Below are positions 56,900 through 64,000 of a stretch of DNA of 64,000 bases, in pieces. Under the pieces are notes generated by a model. That model worked only from the letters and a program-made list of their open reading frames with translations. It ran no database searches and was not told where the DNA came from. The stretch is from positions 283,501 to 347,500 of the forward strand of contig NZ_CP102589.1 in the NCBI RefSeq assembly GCF_032818155.1, written 5' to 3'. Source of the DNA: Niallia taxi. Its GTDB lineage: Bacteria > Bacillota > Bacilli > Bacillales > Cytobacillaceae. Each line of letters opens with the position of its first letter. The stretch's first letter is position 1. A program made the translations under genes and the position numbers.

Positions 56900-58279
56900 T
56901 TATTCTCCTAATGCTGCCTTTAACGCCTCTCCGACAGAGCTGACACCTATTAGCTGAATACCTTCAGGAGCCTTGAGACCAGATAGGTTATTGGTAGGCA
57001 ATATAACGCGCTCAAATCCCAATTTAGCCGCTTCTTGGACTCTTTGTTCAATCCTCGATACTCGACGCACTTCTCCAGTTAACCCAACTTCCCCGATAAT
57101 ACAATCAGTTGCTCTGGTTGTCTTATCTCTAAAGCTGGATGCAATACTAACTGCAATAGCTAAGTCAATTGCTGGTTCATCAAGCTTAACCCCTCCTGCA
57201 ACCTTTAAATAGGCATCTTGATTTTGGAGCAGCATTCCTACCCTTTTCTCAAGAACAGCCATTAACAGTGGCACACGATTATGGTCTATCCCTGTTGCCA
57301 TCCGCCTTGGATTTCCAAAGCTTGTTGGAGAAATAAGAGCTTGAATCTCAACAAGTACTGGTCTTGTTCCTTCCATAGAAGCAACAACTGTTGAACCAGC
57401 AGCACCTTGTGAGCGTTCCTCCAGGAAAATTTCTGAAGGATTTTCCACTTCCTCCAGTCCAAATTCTTTCATTTCAAAAATGCCCATTTCATTTGTAGAT
57501 CCGAAACGGTTTTTTACTGCTCTTAATATTCTGTATGTGTGGTGTCTTTCCCCTTCAAAATATAGAACAGTGTCTACCATATGCTCAAGCAGCCTTGGAC
57601 CTGCAATAGACCCTTCCTTCGTCACATGACCAACGATAAAGATAGCAATCCCTTTCGTCTTTCCTATCCGCATTAGCTCAGCCGTACACTCTCGCACTTG
57701 AGATACACTTCCTGGGGCAGATGTGACTTCTGGATGAAAAATTGTTTGGATAGAATCTATAACGACAAAATCAACTTTCGAATTTTCTATTGTTCTGCTG
57801 ATTTCCTCTAAATTAGTCTCTGAATATACAAGGAGCTGATCAGACATTACTCCAAGCCTGTCTGCTCTTAATTTTGTTTGTTTTTGAGATTCCTCACCTG
57901 AAACATATAGGACAGATTGTTTCTTCAGTGCTAGTTGAGCAGACACCTGAAGAAGCAGCGTCGATTTTCCGATTCCAGGATCTCCTCCAATTAGGACAAG
58001 GGAACCAGGCACTACACCACCACCTAAAACGCGGTTAAGCTCTCCTAAGTCTGTTTTTATTCTAGGTTCATTAACTGTTTCAATGCTTGTAACAGGGATA
58101 GGCTTAGCAGCTAACGTCATCCCTTGAGAATGAGCAAAGGCACCTTTTCTCTGTGCAGGTGCTTTTTCAACTTCCTCCACCATCGTATTCCAGTTTCCAC
58201 AGCCAGGACATTTACCCATCCATTTTGCAGATTCATAGCCGCATTCCTGACATAAGAATTTAGTCTTTCTTTTCGCCAT
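56900..58279 (-). CDS. radA: DNA repair protein RadA (Sms)
   Basis: 459 residues. The N-terminal four-Cys zinc finger is [19 protein letters not shown]. The RecA-like ATPase has Walker [15 protein letters not shown] and the RadA-specific [15 protein letters not shown]. The C-terminal Lon-like domain contains [20 protein letters not shown]. It is a branch-migration helicase in recombination. It follows clpC by about 107 bases, with a weak hairpin between. Confidence 0.97.
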   Translation of the reverse strand: MAKRKTKFLCQECGYESAKWMGKCPGCGNWNTMVEEVEKAPAQRKGAFAHSQGMTLAAKPIPVTSIETVNEPRIKTDLGELNRVLGGGVVPGSLVLIGGDPGIGKSTLLLQVSAQLALKKQSVLYVSGEESQKQTKLRADRLGVMSDQLLVYSETNLEEISRTIENSKVDFVVIDSIQTIFHPEVTSAPGSVSQVRECTAELMRIGKTKGIAIFIVGHVTKEGSIAGPRLLEHMVDTVLYFEGERHHTYRILRAVKNRFGSTNEMGIFEMKEFGLEEVENPSEIFLEERSQGAAGSTVVASMEGTRPVLVEIQALISPTSFGNPRRMATGIDHNRVPLLMAVLEKRVGMLLQNQDAYLKVAGGVKLDEPAIDLAIAVSIASSFRDKTTRATDCIIGEVGLTGEVRRVSRIEQRVQEAAKLGFERVILPTNNLSGLKAPEGIQLIGVSSVGEALKAALGE

Positions 58280-58337
58280 TCTTGTATCTCCTTACCTTTT
58301 GTCAATCAGGTAACCTTTTAAGGCCCCTATAAAGAAC

Positions 58338-58372
58338 AAATGACACACGCAATAGTAAAACGTGTGCCATTT
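58338..58372 (-). terminator. weak terminator-like hairpin between clpC and radA
   Basis: On the minus strand AAATGGCACACG (58361-58372) pairs with CGTGTGTCATTT (58338-58349) over 12 bases (one G-U) around an 11-base loop, followed by TGTTCTTTAT. The T tract is poor, so it may only reduce read-through. Confidence 0.45.
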
Positions 58373-58385
58373 ATGATATTAACCG

Positions 58386-60836
58386 TTATTTTTGCAAGTT
58401 TGTCAATTGCTGTGCGTCCTTCACATTTACAGTGAATTCCCCATCAGCTACATCTAAATCAATATGCTGACCATTTAAGACAGTACCTTTAAGGAGCTCT
58501 TCTGACAGACGGTCCTCAATATGCTTTTGAATGGCCCTGCGCAATGGTCTTGCTCCGTATTCAGGATCATACCCCTCCTCAGCAATCTTCGCTTTAGCTG
58601 CATCTGTAATAGTAAGATTAATATCTTGCTCTTTAAGTCTGCTAACTAACTGATCAGCCATTAGAGAAACGATTTCTTGAAGATGTTTCTTCTCTAAGGA
58701 ATGGAATACGATAATTTCATCTATACGGTTCAAGAACTCTGGGCGGAATGCTCTTTTCAGCTCTTCCATCACACGCCCCTTCATATCCTTATAGTCTTGT
58801 TCTCCGTCCTGAATATTGAAGCCTACATATTTATTTGATTTTAATGCAGATGCACCAACATTTGATGTCATAATAAGCACAGTATTTCTGAAGTCTACTG
58901 TTCGGCCTTTAGAGTCAGTTAAGCGCCCATCTTCTAACACCTGCAATAGGATATTGAAAACATCAGGGTGGGCTTTTTCTATTTCATCTAAAAGTACAAC
59001 TGAATAAGGTTTTCTTCTTACTTTTTCAGTAAGCTGTCCGCCTTCCTCATAACCCACATATCCTGGAGGTGAACCTACCAGTCTAGAAGTGGAATGCTTC
59101 TCCATATACTCAGACATATCAATACGGATCATCGCATCCTCGTCTCCAAACATTGATTCAGCAAGGGCACGGGCAAGCTCTGTTTTACCAACACCTGTTG
59201 GACCTAAGAAAATGAAGGAGCCGATTGGACGTTTTGGATCCTTTAAACCTGCTCTTGCTCTTCTGACAGCTTTAGAGATTGCTTTTACTGCTTCCTCTTG
59301 ACCGATTACTCTGTTATGAAGAATGCTTTCCATATTAAGAAGCTTATCAGTTTCTGTTTGTGCCAATCTTGATACAGGAATTCCAGTCCAGCTTGATACG
59401 ACACTTGCAATATCTTCAACTGTCACTTCTGTATTTTCCTGACCTTGTTTCTCTTTCCAATTTTTCTTCGTTTCTTCTAGCTGTTCACGAAGTCTTTGCT
59501 CTGTATCGCGTAATGAAGCAGCCTTTTCAAATTCTTGACTTTGAACAGATGCATCCTTCTCATTACGCACCTCTTCTAGTTTAACCTCTAATTCTTTTAA
59601 ATTAGGAGGAGTTGTATAAGATCTTAATCTTACTTTCGAACCAGCTTCATCGATTAAATCAATTGCTTTATCTGGCAAGAAGCGGTCAGAAATATATCGA
59701 TCTGATAATTTTACCGCTGCTTCAATTGCTTCATCAATAATGGACACTCGGTGATGTGCTTCATATCTGTCACGCAATCCTTTGAGAATCTGAATAGACT
59801 CTTCCATTGTTGGTTCATCAACTGTGATTGGCTGGAAGCGTCTTTCTAATGCTGCATCTTTTTCAATATACTTGCGGTATTCATCAAGTGTTGTTGCACC
59901 AATACATTGCAGCTCTCCTCTTGCTAATGACGGCTTTAATATGTTGGATGCATCGATAGCACCTTCTGCTCCACCTGCTCCAATTAACGTATGCAACTCA
60001 TCAATGAATAAGATGATGTTCCCTGCTTGGCGAATTTCATCCATCACCTTTTTCAAGCGATCTTCAAACTCACCCCGGTACTTTGTTCCTGCCACAACAG
60101 TACCCATATCTAAAGTCATAACCCTTTTATCTCTCAAAATCTCAGGAACTTCATTTTGAACAATTTGTTGGGCCAAGCCTTCTGCTATAGCCGTTTTACC
60201 GACACCCGGCTCCCCGATTAGTACTGGATTATTCTTTGTTCTTCTGCTCAATACTTCAATAACACGTTGAATTTCCTTACTTCTGCCGATAACCGGATCA
60301 AGGCTGCCTTCTCTTGCAATCGCAGTCAAATCCCTTGCAAGGCTATCTAGTGTTGGAGTATTTGCACTTGCAGCAGAGCTTCCTTGATGACCACCTGATT
60401 CACTGCTTCCAAGCAGCTGTAGTACCTGCTGTCTCGCCTTATTTAAACTTACACCTACATTATTCAATACACGTGCTGCTACACCTTCTCCTTCACGGAT
60501 AAGTCCAAGGAGAATATGTTCTGTTCCCACATAGGAGTGGCCAAGTTTTCTTGCTTCATCCATAGATAGTTCAATTACCTTTTTTGCTCTAGGAGTATAA
60601 TGAATTGTTTGAGAGCCCTCTTGCCCACGGCCAATAAGATTTTCAACTTCTTCTTGAATTTTTTCAGGTCCTAATCCAAGAGCTTGCAATGCCTTTGCAG
60701 CAATGCCTTCTCCCTCGCGGACTAATCCAAGCAAAATATGTTCTGTTCCAATATTGTTATGTCCTAAGCGGATTGCTTCTTCTTGTGAAAGTGCCAATAC
60801 CTTCTGTGCTCTTTCTGTAAAACGTCCAAACATCAT
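58386..60836 (-). CDS. clpC: ATP-dependent Clp protease ATPase subunit ClpC
   Basis: 816 residues. Two N-terminal Clp repeats (about 1-145) are followed by ATPase D1 (Walker [16 protein letters not shown]), the middle linker (Glu/Lys-rich, about 410-480) and D2 (Walker [17 protein letters not shown]). The ClpP-contact loop KYVGFN is present. It unfolds substrates, including McsB-phosphorylated and MecA-bound proteins. It is the last gene of ctsR-mcsA-mcsB-clpC. GGGAGG precedes the ATG. Confidence 0.98.
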   Translation of the reverse strand: MMFGRFTERAQKVLALSQEEAIRLGHNNIGTEHILLGLVREGEGIAAKALQALGLGPEKIQEEVENLIGRGQEGSQTIHYTPRAKKVIELSMDEARKLGHSYVGTEHILLGLIREGEGVAARVLNNVGVSLNKARQQVLQLLGSSESGGHQGSSAASANTPTLDSLARDLTAIAREGSLDPVIGRSKEIQRVIEVLSRRTKNNPVLIGEPGVGKTAIAEGLAQQIVQNEVPEILRDKRVMTLDMGTVVAGTKYRGEFEDRLKKVMDEIRQAGNIILFIDELHTLIGAGGAEGAIDASNILKPSLARGELQCIGATTLDEYRKYIEKDAALERRFQPITVDEPTMEESIQILKGLRDRYEAHHRVSIIDEAIEAAVKLSDRYISDRFLPDKAIDLIDEAGSKVRLRSYTTPPNLKELEVKLEEVRNEKDASVQSQEFEKAASLRDTEQRLREQLEETKKNWKEKQGQENTEVTVEDIASVVSSWTGIPVSRLAQTETDKLLNMESILHNRVIGQEEAVKAISKAVRRARAGLKDPKRPIGSFIFLGPTGVGKTELARALAESMFGDEDAMIRIDMSEYMEKHSTSRLVGSPPGYVGYEEGGQLTEKVRRKPYSVVLLDEIEKAHPDVFNILLQVLEDGRLTDSKGRTVDFRNTVLIMTSNVGASALKSNKYVGFNIQDGEQDYKDMKGRVMEELKRAFRPEFLNRIDEIIVFHSLEKKHLQEIVSLMADQLVSRLKEQDINLTITDAAKAKIAEEGYDPEYGARPLRRAIQKHIEDRLSEELLKGTVLNGQHIDLDVADGEFTVNVKDAQQLTNLQK

Positions 60837-60860
60837 AATGTCATCCTCCCAATTATATAA

Positions 60861-61928
60861 TTACTCTGTTTCCAACAATAATCTTTCTCTTATTAAGGAT
60901 GCGCGGCGAATGTCGCGATCATTTGGATTCATTTGCCCGCCTGAATAAAGCTGGAGAAAACCAGGCTGAGTCAAGATAAGCAGTTCGTTAAGTATACCTT
61001 TTGAGACATTTTTAATAAAACCCAGGTCAATTCCCAATTGAAGATCTGATAAGCATTTAGCTGCTTCTTTTGTTTCGATGATTCGGCTGTTACAGAGGAT
61101 TCCATATGATCGGAAAACTCTATCTTCTAATTGTATGTTTGAAGTTCTTGCTAATGCCTCTCTTGCAGCTCTTTCTTGCTCAATAAGCTGAAGTACTACA
61201 CTTTTTAATTCTTCTACTATATCTGTTTCTGATTTGCCTAATGTTATTTGGTTGGATATTTGAAATATATTCCCTAAAGCTTCGCTGCCCTCCCCATAAA
61301 TTCCTCTTACAACAAGCCCTAATTGATTAATGGCTGGTATAATTCTATTCATCTGCTGGGTTAAGACCATCCCTGGGAGATGCATCATGACAGAGGCCCT
61401 TAAACCTGTGCCTATATTTGTGGGACAACTCGTTAAATACCCTAATTCAAGATGATACGCATAATCTACAGATTCTTCTAACCAATTATCTATATCGTTG
61501 GCTTTATCTAATGCTTCCATTACCTGTAGTCCAGGTTTGATGCACTGGATCCTGATATGATCCTCTTCATTAAGCATAATACTTACTTCTTCATCGTCTG
61601 ATAGAACACACGCTCCATAGACTGCTTCATTAGCAAGAAGAGGACTGATTAAATGCTTTTCAACAAGCACCCTTTTTTCAAGTTGTTGAAGTTCTTCCAT
61701 CTTCAATAGCTCTAAATTTCTTGCATTTTCATTGGTTTGGTCAGCAAGCTTTTCACTAACCTTATGAATCACAGATTCTGCTTCCTCATTAGAAAAAAGG
61801 ATTGGAAATCTAAGTGTGTTTATATTTCTGGCTAATCTGATTCGAGAGGTTAGTACAATATCAGAGTCAGGTCCATCTGAACACATCCAGGATGTTTTTG
61901 CATTATTAATGAATTTTTCAAAAGACAA
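60861..61928 (-). CDS. mcsB: protein-arginine kinase McsB
   Basis: 355 residues, phosphagen-kinase fold. Landmarks are [63 protein letters not shown] and [20 protein letters not shown]. It phosphorylates arginine on CtsR and misfolded proteins for ClpCP. The start is TTG at 61928, seven bases after GGAGAG within the mcsA end; the two genes are three bases apart. Confidence 0.97.
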   Translation of the reverse strand: MSFEKFINNAKTSWMCSDGPDSDIVLTSRIRLARNINTLRFPILFSNEEAESVIHKVSEKLADQTNENARNLELLKMEELQQLEKRVLVEKHLISPLLANEAVYGACVLSDDEEVSIMLNEEDHIRIQCIKPGLQVMEALDKANDIDNWLEESVDYAYHLELGYLTSCPTNIGTGLRASVMMHLPGMVLTQQMNRIIPAINQLGLVVRGIYGEGSEALGNIFQISNQITLGKSETDIVEELKSVVLQLIEQERAAREALARTSNIQLEDRVFRSYGILCNSRIIETKEAAKCLSDLQLGIDLGFIKNVSKGILNELLILTQPGFLQLYSGGQMNPNDRDIRRASLIRERLLLETE

Positions 61929-61931
61929 CTC

Positions 61932-62480
61932 CTACTCTCCCCTCTCATCAAAAGTTACCAGTTGTTTTTCCTTTTTTCTAATGTCATCTCTGACTTCAGC
62001 AGCCTTTTCAAACTCTTCCTGGATAATAAGTTCCTTTAAGTGTTCTCGTAGCTTACCAATTTCCTTTTTAATTAGAATATGGCCTCCAACTCTTGCAGGA
62101 ACCTTGCCTTTATTTTCAACATTTCCGCCATGAAGTCTTTTAAATATAGGTTGTAATCTGTCCTTGAATGTATCATAGCAATTAGGACAGCCAAATCTTC
62201 CTATCTTCGTGAACTGTGGGAAAGTCATTGAACATTCCTTGCATTGAAGATCTGCTTCTTTATGGTACGTATCATGTTTAATTTGCTGAAAGCTAGGTTC
62301 CATATTTAGCAAACTGGCTAAAAGGCTGTTGAATGAAAATCCAGGAGATTCATTTGCAACAAATAAGTCACCCTTTTCTTTAGCACAATATTCACACAGA
62401 TGAAACTCAGTTTTGTTACCATTAATGGTTTTAGAAAAATGAAGTGTTGCAGGCCTTTGCTGACATTCTGAACAGTTCAT
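61932..62480 (-). CDS. mcsA: McsA, activator of McsB
   Basis: 182 residues. Four CxxC pairs (CSEC, CEYC, CKEC, CPNC) form zinc fingers in the N-terminal 110 residues. A C-terminal UVR motif (EEFEKAAEVRDDIRKKEKQL) is the ClpC/McsB contact. It stimulates McsB kinase. It is between ctsR and mcsB in the operon. The ribosome binding site is GTGAGG. Confidence 0.96.
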   Translation of the reverse strand: MNCSECQQRPATLHFSKTINGNKTEFHLCEYCAKEKGDLFVANESPGFSFNSLLASLLNMEPSFQQIKHDTYHKEADLQCKECSMTFPQFTKIGRFGCPNCYDTFKDRLQPIFKRLHGGNVENKGKVPARVGGHILIKKEIGKLREHLKELIIQEEFEKAAEVRDDIRKKEKQLVTFDERGE

Positions 62481-62504
62481 GCTTTCACCTCACAGCTAAC
62501 ATTC

Positions 62505-62966
62505 TTATTTATATTTTAATGTTGTTAACATTGCCTTTAAAAGTCTTGCTCTTAATTCATCTCTATATGGAAGGTCAAGGTACAGCACAGAGCGATCAAT
62601 TACACTCAGCATTATTTTCGCTTCTCGTTCATTAATTACCTCTTCTTCAACGAGCCGGAAAATAACGTCTTCTGCACTGCTTTGAGGTATTCGACTTTGT
62701 ATAAGGGATAGTAATTGGTCAATGAGATCAGCGGAATCATGTGATTGCACCTTCATTATTCGGATGAAGCCGCCTCCACCTCGTTTACTTTCAACCATGT
62801 ATCCTTTTTCAATTGTAAATCGAGTATTGATGACATAGTTTATTTGTGATGGTACACAATCAAATCTATCGGCAACTTCACTTCTTTTAATTTCAACAAG
62901 TGATTTTCCGCTCATCTCTAACACTTGTTTTAAATAATTCTCAATTATATCCGAAATATTTCTCAC
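62505..62966 (-). CDS. ctsR: class III heat-shock repressor CtsR
   Basis: 153 residues. The winged helix-turn-helix domain contains RSEVADRFDCVPSQINYVIN, and the wing has SKRGGGGFIRI with the conserved Gly tract. The C-terminal domain is dimeric. It represses clpC, clpP and clpE operons. The start is taken as GTG at 62966 (MRNISDII); TTG at 62969 is an alternative. Both are close to GGGGGAGG. A CtsR box lies 20 bases upstream, so it represses itself. Confidence 0.96.
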   Translation of the reverse strand: MRNISDIIENYLKQVLEMSGKSLVEIKRSEVADRFDCVPSQINYVINTRFTIEKGYMVESKRGGGGFIRIMKVQSHDSADLIDQLLSLIQSRIPQSSAEDVIFRLVEEEVINEREAKIMLSVIDRSVLYLDLPYRDELRARLLKAMLTTLKYK

Positions 62967-62985
62967 CAAGCCTCCCCCTTCTGAC

Positions 62986-63002
62986 TTTGACTATATTTGA
63001 CT
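62986..63002 (-). promoter_or_regulatory. CtsR operator
   Basis: On the minus strand AGTCAAATATAGTCAAA matches the direct heptad repeat GGTCAAA-x-A-x-GGTCAAA with a single A for G in each half. It lies immediately downstream of the -10 box of the ctsR promoter, where bound CtsR would block RNA polymerase. Confidence 0.9.
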
Positions 63003-63005
63003 ATA

Positions 63006-63035
63006 ATTATACATGATAAAAAAGATTTTTAGCAA
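63006..63035 (-). promoter_or_regulatory. sigma-A promoter of the ctsR operon
   Basis: Minus strand: -35 TTGCTA at 63030-63035, an 18-base spacer, -10 TATAAT at 63006-63011. The CtsR box begins three bases downstream. In 63036-63261 I see no gene or clear motif; it is A+T-rich. Confidence 0.7.
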
Positions 63036-63261
63036 GATTGATGTTTTATTAATTTTCCCATTATTACTCAATCTCAAACCTGAAAGGGGCGAACTTTTAT
63101 TAATGAACAGTAAGTTTTTACAATTAAATTATATATACTATAGTCTGATTTGAATCGATTATCAAGTGAGAGCTATAGACCCTGTAGAATTAATCTTAGA
63201 AAATGAAGGGATTTAGAGGGGAAGTATCTTAGATGTATGTTTAAAATCTTTATAAATACAT

Positions 63262-63297
63262 AAAAAGGCCTTAAAAGCTAATGCTTTTAAGGCCTTA
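63262..63297 (-). terminator. rRNA operon terminator
   Basis: On the minus strand a perfect 14-base stem, AAGGCCTTAAAAGC (63283-63296) with GCTTTTAAGGCCTT (63265-63278), has a four-base loop and a T-rich tail. It lies directly after 5S rRNA; no tRNA gene comes between. Confidence 0.9.
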
Positions 63298-63300
63298 GGT

Positions 63301-63418
<118 letters not shown>

Positions 63419-63493
63419 TATTATGTTTTTATGAGTTGTTCTCTCAAAACTAAATCATATAGGAAGAAAAACACAGGAACCAAGTAATCTTTT

Positions 63494-64000
<507 letters not shown>

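Noticed and set aside
63241..63300. tRNA genes after 5S rRNA
   Set aside because: The terminator follows 5S directly, and no cloverleaf, CCA end or TTCGA-type arm is visible between 63035 and 63300.

Overview
The window is a low-G+C, Gram-positive, endospore-forming Bacillaceae chromosome segment. Supporting signs are AAGGAGG-type ribosome binding sites, TTG/GTG starts on core genes, a Cys T-box, CtsR and sigma-G-type sites, and sporulation genes (gerD, pdaB, cwlD, csgA, sigH). The 16S variable region resembles Niallia (Bacillus circulans/nealsonii group); that is recognition from memory, not a search. The segment lies between two rRNA operons on the minus strand: the 23S 3' end and 5S at the right edge, and a 16S 5' end with tandem promoters at the left edge. 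Read on the minus strand, it is the classic Bacillus ctsR-to-rpsI superregion.

Right to left on the minus strand: (1) ctsR-mcsA-mcsB-clpC-radA, the class III heat-shock operon with a CtsR box. (2) yacL-ispD-ispF-gltX, then a T-box leader and cysE-cysS-mrnC-rlmB-rae1. (3) sigH, rpmG, secE, nusG, rplK, rplA, an L10 leader, rplJ-rplL, a methyltransferase gene, rpoB, rpoC. (4) rplGB, rpsL, rpsG, fusA, tuf. (5) The S10-spc-alpha supercluster from rpsJ to rplQ. (6) ecfA1-ecfA2-ecfT-truA, an L13 leader, rplM-rpsI. (7) A block not in the usual Bacillus subtilis order: a cre-controlled secreted multidomain arabinanase (plus strand), ydbS-ydbT, a yteA-like gene and csgA. (8) The sporulation cluster ybaK, cwlD, salA, gerD, pdaB and a small conserved unknown next to the rRNA operon.

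The genes supply transcription (RpoA, RpoB, RpoC, SigH, NusG), translation (about 35 ribosomal proteins, three translation factors, two tRNA synthetases), secretion (SecY, SecE), cofactor uptake (ECF module), isoprenoid precursor synthesis, protein quality control and late spore functions. Most of the window is conserved housekeeping DNA, and I found no mobile element, phage, CRISPR array or defence system.

The most notable deviations are these. A decayed methionine aminopeptidase gene (map) lies between adk and infA, with frameshifts and stops. disA is missing between radA and yacL, where a perfect 12-bp inverted repeat overlaps two putative promoters. salA appears to start with AUU. kbaA is missing between gerD and pdaB. 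The arabinanase gene with a catabolite-repression site sits next to rpsI-rplM. Several hairpins lie inside normally cotranscribed core operons (rpoB/rpoC, rplK/rplA, secE/nusG).
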